Positions 22,691-30,732 of a DNA stretch of 32,421 nt are shown here, piece after piece. A program made the position numbers and the translations under genes. The stretch spans positions 1-32,421 of the forward strand of contig JAZRKQ010000030.1 of the NCBI GenBank assembly GCA_045646385.1. The letters are read 5' to 3'. The stretch comes from SIG455 sp045646385. Lineage in GTDB: Bacteria; Bacillota; Clostridia; UMGS1810. The notes under the pieces were generated by a model. It was not told where the DNA came from. It ran no database searches and saw nothing but the letters and a program-made list of their open reading frames with translations. Positions within the stretch are counted from its first letter, which is position 1, and each line of letters opens with the position of its first letter.

Positions 22691-23329
22691 CTATATTATT
22701 TTAATAAGTGCCATCGCAATAAGCAATGCACCTCCTGCCCAGGATATATCTACACGTGTGTGCTGCGCAGTTTTTTTGCCTAAAAACTGTCCTGAACGAA
22801 TTGCAAATTCATCTGCTGCAATTGCAATTAATATTACAAAAATATAAGGGGCTGCGGAAAGGCCAAGTCCAACACCAACAGGAAAACTGTCAAGCGAAAG
22901 AGTAACTGCCAAAACTGCTGCTTCTTTTGGAGAAAGCGTTTTTGAACGGTCTGCATCTGCGCTTTTCGGGTCTGCGTATACAGATAAAATAAATTTAAGA
23001 CTTTTCAGAGAAAAACAAATATCTTTTTTTAAGTTATCTGTTTTTTGTAAAGCGTTTTTTATTATCCCTTCAAAAAATTTCGTTAATCCCATTATAAAAA
23101 GTATAACTGCGCCGATAATTACAGTGATGTTTTTTGGGATATACATACTGATGTATTGCCCCAGAAACAAGGATGCAGAAATAAATACGATATTTATTAT
23201 ATGTATTATAAAAGCGGATTTTGTTGGTATAGATATATTTTCAGTGCCGTAGCCAAGTGCAGTAACAAAGGCATCAACAGATATTGCGGCAACTAAAGTT
23301 AAAATTTCTGTAATTTGAAACATATGCAT
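22691..23329 (-). CDS. ytaF: YtaF/MntP-like sporulation membrane protein
   Basis: 212 residues, about six helices in two related halves. Each half carries an Asp-containing motif (AAISVDAFVTALGYG early, LSLDSFPVGVGLG in the second half), the mark of the MntP manganese-exporter superfamily. A central soluble loop with ADPKSADAD is typical of the YtaF sporulation branch rather than of MntP itself. Transport of a divalent cation is likely; the substrate is not proved. GGGAG lies about 9 nt before the ATG at 23329; a second ATG at 23323 is possible. It runs opposite to the surface-glycan genes and shares the 200-bp divergent spacer with them. Confidence 0.85.
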   Translation of the reverse strand: MHMFQITEILTLVAAISVDAFVTALGYGTENISIPTKSAFIIHIINIVFISASLFLGQYISMYIPKNITVIIGAVILFIMGLTKFFEGIIKNALQKTDNLKKDICFSLKSLKFILSVYADPKSADADRSKTLSPKEAAVLAVTLSLDSFPVGVGLGLSAAPYIFVILIAIAADEFAIRSGQFLGKKTAQHTRVDISWAGGALLIAMALIKII

Positions 23330-23372
23330 TTATAATCTCTCCCTTAATTACCTGTGTTTAATTAATATAATA

Positions 23373-23382
23373 TTCCCGGGAA
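23373..23382. repeat. GC-rich palindrome in the divergent spacer
   Basis: TTCCCGGGAA is a perfect 10-bp palindrome in an otherwise A/T-rich spacer between the YtaF-like gene and the polysaccharide operon. It is about 50 bp upstream of the -35 box at 23432. It may be an operator; no regulator gene is adjacent. Confidence 0.5.
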
Positions 23383-23431
23383 AGTATTTAAGTGTATAAT
23401 ACGATAATTTTTGATTAATAAAAATTTGTTA

Positions 23432-23460
23432 TTTACATATAAAAAAAAATGTGTTATAAT
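23432..23460 (+). promoter_or_regulatory. Promoter of the polysaccharide kinase operon
   Basis: TTTACA (23432-23437) and a perfect extended -10 TGtTATAAT (23452-23460) with 17-nt spacing. The leader to the first gene is about 65 nt. Confidence 0.7.
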
Positions 23461-23529
23461 ATATTTTGTATTGATATAATTGGGTTGAATTGCCCATAAC
23501 TATAAATTTAAAGATAGTAGGTGCGTATT

Positions 23530-24213
23530 TTGGAAAGAGAAATCAATATTTCTGAAGTTGTAGATTTAGTCTTGCGCAGACTGTGGATTATAATTACCTG
23601 TGTGTCTGTTACCACAGTTATAGCGTTTTGCTACAGTGCTTTTTTTGTTCAACCCACGTATACATCTGTCGGAACACTTTATGTAAGAAACGTTGAAGAA
23701 GTAAGAGATGACAGAGTTGATGTCAGTGAAATAAATGCTTCTCAAAGATTGGTTAATACATATATAGAAATTCTGCGTAGCGATACTTTTACAAAGATTA
23801 TTGCTGAGGATGTTAATTTAGGTTATAATTCACGCCAGATTAAGTCTATGCTTTCTATGAGATCGCTTAACAATACAGAAATCCTTCAAATAAGTGTTAA
23901 TACAACTAATCCTAATCATGCGGCTGTTATTGTTAATTCCATCTTGAAAAATGCTGATGATGAAATTTTAAGAATTGTTAAAGCAGGTTCTGTAGAGATT
24001 ATTGATACTGGTGATATTCCATTGGAACCAACCTCACCTAACATTGCGCTTAATACTGTTTCAGGCTCTGTTATTGGTGCAATTATTTCTTTGCTTATTA
24101 TAGTTCTTATCCATATAATGGATGTATCTGTACGTGGTGAAGAGGATATGGCTGACAGATATGAAATACCTGTTCTGGGCGTAATACCCACTATTAAAAA
24201 CGAAGGGAATTAA
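23530..24213 (+). CDS. Wzz/CpsC-type polysaccharide chain-length and kinase-adaptor protein
   Basis: I take TTG 23530 (227 residues, MEREINISEVVDL) because a TAGGTG lies 6 nt before it; GTG 23521 lacks a good site. There are two membrane helices: near residues 18-40 (LWIIITCVSVTTVIAF) and near 175-200, the second preceded by the proline-rich PLEPTSPN motif of chain-length regulators. The domain between lies outside the membrane. The short cytoplasmic tail is expected to contact and activate the separate tyrosine kinase encoded 2 nt downstream, the usual split arrangement in Firmicutes. Confidence 0.88.
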   Translation: MEREINISEVVDLVLRRLWIIITCVSVTTVIAFCYSAFFVQPTYTSVGTLYVRNVEEVRDDRVDVSEINASQRLVNTYIEILRSDTFTKIIAEDVNLGYNSRQIKSMLSMRSLNNTEILQISVNTTNPNHAAVIVNSILKNADDEILRIVKAGSVEIIDTGDIPLEPTSPNIALNTVSGSVIGAIISLLIIVLIHIMDVSVRGEEDMADRYEIPVLGVIPTIKNEGN

Positions 24214-24215
24214 CG

Positions 24216-25019
24216 GTGAGAATTATGGCGTTTTCAAAGAAAAAACAGAATGTAGATATGGAAAAATACATTGAAGATTTTTATAACGGCAATGTGTCTT
24301 TTGATGTAAAAGAAGCATATAAAACAGTTCGTACAAACGTAATGTTTGCAACAAACACTTTAAAAGGTTGCAGAAAACTTATAGTTACTTCTCCTAACCC
24401 TGGAGAAGGTAAGTCTACTACAAGTATTAATCTGGCAATTTCAATATCGCAGGTTGGCTCAAAAGTTCTCTTGATTGACGCAGACCTTAGAAATCCAACA
24501 ATTCATAAAAGACTGAAAGTTGATAATTCTGTTGGTATGTCATCAGGTCTTAGCGGATTTAATGAGTTTTCTGAAATTATAACCACATGTAAATTCGGTT
24601 TTGACTGTATAACATCTGGTCCGATTCCGCCAAACCCGGCTGAACTTCTTACCGGCGATAAGATGAACGAACTTATGGAATGGCTTACAGAAATTTACGA
24701 CTATATTATTTTTGATACTCCACCTATAAACATTGTTAGTGACGCAGCAATTCTTTCAAGACATTCCGATGGCGCTATACTTGTTATTAGAAATAAATAT
24801 ACAACTCATCCCAGTATTGTACGCGCATTGAAGAGTCTTGAGTTTGCTGAATCAAAAGTTTTAGGATTTTTGCTTAATGACAAAACTGTTTCTGACGAAA
24901 CCGGACTTTACAAATATAAATACGGCTACAGATACGGTTATAAATATGGTTACCGTTATAAATACGGCTACAGATACGGCTATGGTTACGGCGAAACAGA
25001 ACGACTGAGACGCAGGTGA
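24216..25019 (+). CDS. CpsD-type tyrosine kinase with a 14-tyrosine alternating tail
   Basis: 267 residues from GTG 24216 (site GAAGGG); ATG 24225 is an alternative. It has the BY-kinase motifs: Walker A PNPGEGKST (61-68), Walker A' LLIDADLR (85-92), Walker B IIFDTPP (164-170), and an early EAYKTVRTN helix for ring assembly. The C-terminal tail (232-259) alternates Tyr with Lys, Gly or Arg fourteen times, far more regular than the usual cluster of a few tyrosines, and ends in ETERLRRR. Autophosphorylation of this tail is expected to switch polymer synthesis, reset by the phosphatase next door. Confidence 0.92.
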   Translation: MRIMAFSKKKQNVDMEKYIEDFYNGNVSFDVKEAYKTVRTNVMFATNTLKGCRKLIVTSPNPGEGKSTTSINLAISISQVGSKVLLIDADLRNPTIHKRLKVDNSVGMSSGLSGFNEFSEIITTCKFGFDCITSGPIPPNPAELLTGDKMNELMEWLTEIYDYIIFDTPPINIVSDAAILSRHSDGAILVIRNKYTTHPSIVRALKSLEFAESKVLGFLLNDKTVSDETGLYKYKYGYRYGYKYGYRYKYGYRYGYGYGETERLRRR

Positions 25020-25025
25020 TTATAA

Positions 25026-25736
25026 ATGATTGATTTTCACAGTCATATACTTCCGGAGATGGATGACGGCGCAAACGATGTTGAAGAATCTTTGGAAATG
25101 CTTGCTGAACTTAAAAAGCAAGGTGTAACCAAAGTAGTTGCCACACCACATTACAGAGGCCGTTGTTCAGTAAAAAGATTTTTGTTTGACCGCCAGAAGT
25201 CATATGAAAAACTTAAGGCGGCAATAGATGCCAGCGGTGAAGAGTATCCCGAAATTGTTCTCGGTGCTGAGATTGCCATAAGCGAATATATACTTCAGCA
25301 TCATGGCTTAGACAGGTTGTGTATACAGGGCACGGATTATCTGATGGCAGAAATGCCAAACAGAAACTGGGAGCCTTACCTGTACTATGTTTTATATACA
25401 TTGTCTGCACAATACAAAGTTAAAATCATGGTTGCTCATGTTGATAGATATTTTTCTTTGCTTGGACGCAACGAGAAGATAATGAAACTTATAGATATGC
25501 GACCGGTGTTTCAAATTAACACGATTTCTTTGATGTTCCGCAAAGGTAAAAAACTTTTGAAATGGCTTAATTTGTTTGGTGCTGATATGGTTTTTGGGAC
25601 GGATTGTCATAATATGGAAGGCCGTAAGCCTTTTTATGATACACCTATGGAATATGTGTCTAAAAAGTATGGAAAGGAGTTTTTGGATAGTATCCAAAAA
25701 TTCGGAGAAAATATGTTTGATGTTCAAGCAGAGTAA
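25026..25736 (+). CDS. CpsB/YwqE-type PHP-domain tyrosine phosphatase
   Basis: 236 residues. Metal-binding motifs of the PHP fold are in place: DFHSHILPEMDDGA at residues 3-16 (His5, His7), ATPHY, a central AEIAIS, AHVDRY and GTDCHN. Family members dephosphorylate the tyrosine tail of CpsD-type kinases. AGGTGA overlaps the kinase stop region, 6 nt apart, so translation is coupled. It belongs with the adaptor and kinase genes as a three-part phospho-relay for surface polysaccharide. Confidence 0.92.
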   Translation: MIDFHSHILPEMDDGANDVEESLEMLAELKKQGVTKVVATPHYRGRCSVKRFLFDRQKSYEKLKAAIDASGEEYPEIVLGAEIAISEYILQHHGLDRLCIQGTDYLMAEMPNRNWEPYLYYVLYTLSAQYKVKIMVAHVDRYFSLLGRNEKIMKLIDMRPVFQINTISLMFRKGKKLLKWLNLFGADMVFGTDCHNMEGRKPFYDTPMEYVSKKYGKEFLDSIQKFGENMFDVQAE

Positions 25737-25766
25737 TCTTTTATTGCAAACAGGTGAGAGATGATT

Positions 25767-27191
25767 ATGAAAAATAGAATTTTATGTTTAATAATGACTT
25801 TTCTTTTGGCATTTGCAGATATTTCTGCAAATGCCAATGCTTTAGACAAACCATTAAATACTGTTGCTGATAAACTTGCAGAATTTTCTTCTCAGGACAG
25901 AGAAAATCTTATGACTATAGTTTATCCTTTTATTGCTGTAGACAGCGGTATAGATATACTTGTGTCTATGATTAAAAATCATTCGTCTGAATCTGATACT
26001 ATGATTGACGAATATATTGCAGATATTTTAAAATACACTTCTAAGGAAGATATTATCTTTGTCCTCAACAGTTTTAAGATAATTCCCGATAGTGTCCGCA
26101 GTGAGTTTTTTGGTGGTTTTATGAATAGGGAAGAATTTCCTCTTTCAGATGAAAGCAATTCTTATATGACGGAATTTTTAAAGATTACGTATGAAAAAGC
26201 ACCGGCACTTGAAAGTATTTTTACCTCTGATGGAATAACTAATGGTACTGTTGCGAGGTTGTTATGGTTTATATCTGCCGCAAATGATAAGATGCCCCTT
26301 ATAAGTGTGAATTCACAGTATAAATTTTCACCTTATTATATTTCGGAGGTCGTTTCCGAAAAATGGGATTTACTTTGCAAAGATAAAGCGGATAAAAAAA
26401 CCATTAGGGAATATGTTTCTGAATTGACTAATAACTTTAACAGTGAATATTCAACTGATTTCCGCACAAAACTCGCTGTTTTGTTCTCCGAACTCGGTAT
26501 ATGCTATATTCCGTCTAAAGATACTGATGGCTTTAAAAATGTTGCGTTAAATAAGGTAGATAAAGTTTCGTATCCTGCTATTTATGCGTACTTTGATAAT
26601 GGTAAGATGCTTTATAAAACCCAAATGATTGATAAGGATGTTTCTGTTGCATATTTTTCTGATTGCGAAGGTTGGTATAAGGCGTGTGTAACTGAACTTG
26701 CATATATGGGCGTTGTATCGGGTAAAGGAGCAGGGCTTTTCTGTCCGTATGATTACGTAACGCGTGAAGAATTTGTAAAAATGATATGCGCGGCGATTAA
26801 TCTTCCGGAAGCAGAGATTGAAAGTCCTTTTGCCGATGTTGATAGTAGTGCATGGTATGCAAAATATATAAAATCTGCATATAATTATAAGATTGTAAAC
26901 GGTCAATCAGCAGACACATTTGGTGTCGGCAAAAATATTTCCCGTCAGGATGCTGCCGTTATATGCAATAATATCCTTAAAAATGTAAACACTGTTAAAA
27001 TTGCTGATAAAACTTTTGCAGATGCAGATACAATAGCACCATATGCTGCTGAAAGTGTATATAACCTTTCTTCTATTGGCATTATAAATGGCGATAATTA
27101 TGGCAATTTTAATCCTACATCAAACATTACACGTGCAGAAAGTGCAAAAATTATAAATGAACTTATTTATGCGATTGCAAATGCCAAATAA
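25767..27191 (+). CDS. Exported S-layer-homology (SLH) domain protein
   Basis: I chose ATG 25767 rather than 25761 because AGGTGAG (25752-25758) is 8 nt from it and 2 nt from the other. 474 residues: a signal peptide (KNR, then ILCLIMTFLLAFADISANA), a helical region of about 270 residues that I do not recognise, then three SLH motifs. The SLH motifs begin near WYKACVTELAYMGVVSG and include ADVDSSAWYAKYIKSAY and FADADTIAPYAAESVY, each with an R-E/D/A type closing. SLH domains anchor proteins to pyruvylated secondary cell-wall polymer, which ties it to the glycan genes just upstream. The gap is 30 nt after the phosphatase stop. Confidence 0.88.
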   Translation: MKNRILCLIMTFLLAFADISANANALDKPLNTVADKLAEFSSQDRENLMTIVYPFIAVDSGIDILVSMIKNHSSESDTMIDEYIADILKYTSKEDIIFVLNSFKIIPDSVRSEFFGGFMNREEFPLSDESNSYMTEFLKITYEKAPALESIFTSDGITNGTVARLLWFISAANDKMPLISVNSQYKFSPYYISEVVSEKWDLLCKDKADKKTIREYVSELTNNFNSEYSTDFRTKLAVLFSELGICYIPSKDTDGFKNVALNKVDKVSYPAIYAYFDNGKMLYKTQMIDKDVSVAYFSDCEGWYKACVTELAYMGVVSGKGAGLFCPYDYVTREEFVKMICAAINLPEAEIESPFADVDSSAWYAKYIKSAYNYKIVNGQSADTFGVGKNISRQDAAVICNNILKNVNTVKIADKTFADADTIAPYAAESVYNLSSIGIINGDNYGNFNPTSNITRAESAKIINELIYAIANAK

Positions 27192-27208
27192 ATCTGTGAG
27201 GTGTGCAA

Positions 27209-27691
27209 ATGGCTAAAAAGATTATTCTGTGGTTTGCCGTTATATTCTGGATGGCAGTGATATTTTCTTTTTCAGCGCAGCCTGCCGTTGAATCTGACGA
27301 ATTGAGCATGGGCATTGCACAAAAGATTTTTGAGTTTATTAATGGTTTAAAAGATATTCCTGTATTTGCTTGGATTGGCACAGATAGAATTGTAAGTGCT
27401 ATCGGTATTGCTAATCATTATGTGCGAAAAACTGCTCATTTTATGATTTATGCTATACTTGCTGTGTTGGTTTATAATCTTATGGCATCTTATGGAATTA
27501 AACGAAGTAAAGTTGTACTGTTTGCAGCACTTGTGTGCCTTGTATATGCTATAAGTGATGAAATACACCAGATATATGTTCCCGGAAGGGCTGGTCAGAT
27601 AAAAGATGTACTGATAGATTTTTCGGGTTCTGCATCAACGCTTGGCATTGTATATCTTGTGTTCGGCAGACGTGTAAAATATAAAACATAA
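27209..27691 (+). CDS. VanZ-family membrane protein
   Basis: ATG 27209 (160 residues) with GAGGTG (27197-27202) 6 nt upstream; GTG 27203 is an alternative. About four membrane helices, with FSFSAQPAVES after the first, VRKTAHFMIYAILA in the middle and SDEIHQIYVPGRAGQIKDVLIDFSG near the end, the hallmark VanZ motifs. The founding VanZ gives low-level teicoplanin resistance; most relatives have no known function. It closes the polysaccharide/SLH block, 17 nt after the SLH gene, and ends in a hairpin that overlaps radA. Confidence 0.88.
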   Translation: MAKKIILWFAVIFWMAVIFSFSAQPAVESDELSMGIAQKIFEFINGLKDIPVFAWIGTDRIVSAIGIANHYVRKTAHFMIYAILAVLVYNLMASYGIKRSKVVLFAALVCLVYAISDEIHQIYVPGRAGQIKDVLIDFSGSASTLGIVYLVFGRRVKYKT

Positions 27692-27694
27692 TAA

Positions 27695-27725
27695 AAGCGG
27701 AGAGGTTACTCTCCGCTTATTTTTT
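27695..27725. terminator. Terminator overlapping the end of radA
   Basis: AAGCGGAGAG (27695-27704) pairs with CTCTCCGCTT (27709-27718) around GTTA, followed by an AT6 run on the plus strand. On the minus strand the last codons of radA lie in the stem and its TAA stop (27708-27706) in the loop, so one hairpin serves both genes. Confidence 0.88.
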
Positions 27726-29082
27726 CGATTGCTTCTTTTACTGTGGTTATGCCTATTATTTCTATTCCTTTAATATCTTTAACAGATTTCATGTTTGCCA
27801 TAGGAACAATGCATTTTTTAAATCCAAGTTTTTTGGCTTCATTAATACGCTTGTCAATATAACTTACGGCTCTTACTTCGCCGGTTAATCCCACCTCGCC
27901 AAATACGATGGTATCGTGATTTATAACGAAATTCTTGTAATTTGATGCAATTGCAAGTATTACTGCTAAATCAGTTCCGGTTTCATTTATTTTTATTCCT
28001 CCGATTACGTTTATATACACATCTTGATTTTGCATAGTATAACCAAGTTTTTTCTCTAAAACCGCTATTAGCATTACAGCACGGTTATAATCAATTCCGG
28101 TAGATGTTCTGCGTGCCATATTAAAACCGGTAGGCGAGGAGAGTGCCTGAACTTCTGCAAGAACGGGACGTGTTCCCTCAAGAGTACATACAACAGTTGA
28201 TCCCGATATGTTTTTGGGTCTGCCCGATATAAGCATTTCCGACGGATTTTCAACCATTGCCAGGCCATCGTCTTTCATTTCAAAAACGCCTATTTCGTTT
28301 GTTGAGCCGAATCTGTTTTTAACAGTTCTCAAAATTCTGTATGATTGATATCTGTCGCCCTCAAAATATAAAACGCAGTCAACCATATGCTCAAGTATTT
28401 TAGGTCCTGCAATGTTTCCGTCTTTTGTAACATGACCTACAATGAATACTGCAATGTTGTTTTCTTTCGCAAGCCGCATAAGAAAGTGAGTTGCTTCACG
28501 AACCTGACCGACGCTTCCCGGCGCAGATGGAACATCCGGCTTGAATACAGTCTGTATAGAGTCGATTATTACAACATCGGGTTTAATGTCTGTTGCATGG
28601 TATAAAATATTGTCAAGATTAGTTTCGCTTAATAGCATCATATTATCGGTGGTTGTTTTAAGTCTGTCGGCGCGTATTTTAATTTGACTTGCAGATTCTT
28701 CACCCGATATATAAAGAACTTTGTTTTCTTTTCCGAGATAATTACAAATCTGGAGCAAAAGGGTGGATTTGCCTATGCCGGGGTCACCGCCCACAAGTAC
28801 CATAGAGCCCGTAACTATACCACCTCCGAGAACGCGGTCAAGTTCTGAATTTCCTGTTTTTATACGGCTTTCGTTCTCATAACCTATTTCATTTAATTTT
28901 TTAGGAGTTGGGGCATCTTTTGTTAAAGATGTGGACACAGGCTTTGCGTATGAATTTTTTGCAGGCGATGATGCCAAAACCTCATCAAAAGTATTCCAGT
29001 TGGAGCAAGATGGGCATTTACCAAGCCATTTTGCCGATTCATATCCGCAACTTCTGCATATAAATTTAGAATTTTGTTTCAT
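27706..29082 (-). CDS. radA: DNA repair protein RadA/Sms
   Basis: ATG 29082 is preceded by GAGGT (29095-29091) 8 nt away; the ATG at 29097 lies before that site. 458 residues: an N-terminal zinc finger (Cys9, Cys12, Cys23, Cys26), RecA-like core with Walker A GGDPGIGKST (98-107), the RadA-specific KNRFG motif, then a Lon-like C-terminal domain (GEVGLTGEVRAV region). It drives branch migration in recombination and repair. It has its own consensus promoter. Its 3' end is embedded in the terminator shared with the VanZ gene. Confidence 0.96.
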   Translation of the reverse strand: MKQNSKFICRSCGYESAKWLGKCPSCSNWNTFDEVLASSPAKNSYAKPVSTSLTKDAPTPKKLNEIGYENESRIKTGNSELDRVLGGGIVTGSMVLVGGDPGIGKSTLLLQICNYLGKENKVLYISGEESASQIKIRADRLKTTTDNMMLLSETNLDNILYHATDIKPDVVIIDSIQTVFKPDVPSAPGSVGQVREATHFLMRLAKENNIAVFIVGHVTKDGNIAGPKILEHMVDCVLYFEGDRYQSYRILRTVKNRFGSTNEIGVFEMKDDGLAMVENPSEMLISGRPKNISGSTVVCTLEGTRPVLAEVQALSSPTGFNMARRTSTGIDYNRAVMLIAVLEKKLGYTMQNQDVYINVIGGIKINETGTDLAVILAIASNYKNFVINHDTIVFGEVGLTGEVRAVSYIDKRINEAKKLGFKKCIVPMANMKSVKDIKGIEIIGITTVKEAIEKISGE

Positions 29083-29122
29083 TGGAATATACCTCATAAT
29101 AAATATGATTCAACATATAATT

Positions 29123-29151
29123 ATTATAGTACACAAGACCCTTGCGGTCAA
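29123..29151 (-). promoter_or_regulatory. Promoter of radA
   Basis: On the minus strand TTGACC (29151-29146) and TATAAT (29128-29123) are 17 nt apart, about 40 bp before the ATG. Confidence 0.78.
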
Positions 29152-29236
29152 TATATAACCTGTAAAAACTCGTCAAAAGTGACAAAAAACGGAGAAAAAC
29201 GAACGTAAAATAGTTTTTTTGACGAAAAAATAGGTG

Positions 29237-29265
29237 TTGCAAAATTGTGCTTGTTGTTATATAAT
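29237..29265 (+). promoter_or_regulatory. Promoter of the membrane glycosyltransferase gene
   Basis: TTGCAA (29237-29242) and TATAAT (29260-29265) with 17-nt spacing, 33 bp before the GTG start. Confidence 0.68.
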
Positions 29266-29298
29266 GTTCAGTGGTATAAATATAGAGAGGTGATTTCA

Positions 29299-30573
29299 GT
29301 GCCCGAATTAAGCGCACATCCCGTTGTATTTGTAATCAGTTTGATATTGCAGGTGTTTACACTTACTTATGGTGGCTATTATTTTGTTGTATCTCTTTTT
29401 GGCTGGTATAACAGAAAAAATGATGCCATTGCCGAAAAGAAAGATATTCACACCTTTGCACTTGTTGTTGCCGCCCATAATGAAGAGGTGGTTATAGCAA
29501 ATATGGTGGATAGTTTAAATAAACTTAACTATCCCAGAGAAGCATACGATATTTTTGTTATAGCCGATAACTGTACTGACCGCACGGCAGAGCGTGCAGC
29601 CGCTGCAGGCGCTATTGTATATGAGCGTCAGAATAATGAACTGCGCGGAAAAGGCTATGCTCTTGAATGGATGTTTGAGAAGATTTTTGCTATGGAGAAA
29701 AAGTATGACTCCATATCTATTTTTGATGCAGACAATATAGTTGACGAAAATTATCTCAACGCTATGAATAACGAGATAAATAAAGGCTATAAAGTTGTTC
29801 AGGGCTATATAGACAGTAAAAATCCGTTTGATTCGTGGATTACCTGTGCATATTCTATTTCGTTCTGGTCAATTTCACGTCTTTTCCAGATGGCGCGATA
29901 CAATCTTGGCATTACCTGTCAGTTGAGTGGAACAGGCTTCGTTATTGATACTGAACTTTTAAAAAGAATAGGCTGGAAAGCAACTTGCCTTACAGAGGAT
30001 ATGGAGTTTACGGCTCGTCTTGCACTTGAGGGTGAAAAAGTCGGCTGGGCATACCATGCCAAAGTATATGACGAAAAGCCTCTTACCATGTCACAATCAT
30101 GGAAACAGCGTGTGCGCTGGATGCAAGGCCATGCAGACGTTGCTTCAAGATTTGCGTGCAAATTATTTGCAAGAGCAATCAAAAAATCCGATTGGTCTGC
30201 TTTTGACTGTGGAATTTATCTTATCAACCCGTTGAAGGTTATATGTGTTTCCATCATCACATTTATGGCATGGGCACAGACCTTTTATCCCGATGGCAAC
30301 CTTGGATTTATTCAAATGTGGTATCTTTTCGAAAATCCGCTTATATGGAATTTGTTTGTGGGAATAGAATTTTTGTATATGCCTATTGTAATAACTATCG
30401 AGAAAAAATGTATTAACAAAAAACTTATATGGGGATATATAACATATTCTATATATTCACTTACGTGGATGCCTATTACGATTATTGGATGTATAAATAA
30501 AAATAAAAAAGAGTGGTTCCACACTCAGCATACAAGAGAAATCAGTATTGCAGATGTGGAAAAAATCCGGTAA
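29299..30573 (+). CDS. Membrane-embedded processive family-2 glycosyltransferase
   Basis: GTG 29299 with AGAGGTGA just upstream; the longer frame to 29245 covers the promoter. 424 residues: one N-terminal membrane helix, a GT-A catalytic domain with VVAAHNEE, FDAD (142-145), TED (232-234) and Q-x-x-R-W (270-274), and about three C-terminal helices. This D, D, TED, QxxRW set is typical of processive synthases that make and export beta-linked polymers (cellulose, hyaluronan and poly-GlcNAc types). The product cannot be named. It is a stand-alone gene with its own promoter and terminator, near the polysaccharide kinase block and perhaps regulated with it. Confidence 0.88.
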   Translation: MPELSAHPVVFVISLILQVFTLTYGGYYFVVSLFGWYNRKNDAIAEKKDIHTFALVVAAHNEEVVIANMVDSLNKLNYPREAYDIFVIADNCTDRTAERAAAAGAIVYERQNNELRGKGYALEWMFEKIFAMEKKYDSISIFDADNIVDENYLNAMNNEINKGYKVVQGYIDSKNPFDSWITCAYSISFWSISRLFQMARYNLGITCQLSGTGFVIDTELLKRIGWKATCLTEDMEFTARLALEGEKVGWAYHAKVYDEKPLTMSQSWKQRVRWMQGHADVASRFACKLFARAIKKSDWSAFDCGIYLINPLKVICVSIITFMAWAQTFYPDGNLGFIQMWYLFENPLIWNLFVGIEFLYMPIVITIEKKCINKKLIWGYITYSIYSLTWMPITIIGCINKNKKEWFHTQHTREISIADVEKIR

Positions 30574-30610
30574 TTTTTTGCTGATCAAATAATTGTGAGA
30601 ATTTTATATT

Positions 30611-30637
30611 AAGGAGTCTGTAAAAGGCTCCTTTTTT
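30611..30637 (+). terminator. Terminator of the glycosyltransferase gene
   Basis: AAGGAGTC (30611-30618) and GGCTCCTT (30626-30633) pair with one G-U around TGTAAAA, followed by a T-run. Confidence 0.85.
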
Positions 30638-30672
30638 GTTTATTCGTTTCGATGATTTATGGAGATAATTTC

Positions 30673-30701
30673 TTGACAAATTATCTAAAAAATCTTATAA
30701 T
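30673..30701 (+). promoter_or_regulatory. Consensus promoter of thrS
   Basis: A perfect TTGACA (30673-30678) and perfect TATAAT (30696-30701), 17 nt apart. The start of transcription falls about 25 nt before the ATG, leaving no room for a T-box leader. Confidence 0.88.
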
Positions 30702-30732
30702 ATATACATTGAGTATCATAGGAGGCGTATGT

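Noticed and set aside
24909..24992. Short repeat array resembling a CRISPR or minisatellite
   Set aside because: The repeats are in-frame codons of the kinase tail with no spacers; no CRISPR array was seen anywhere in the window.
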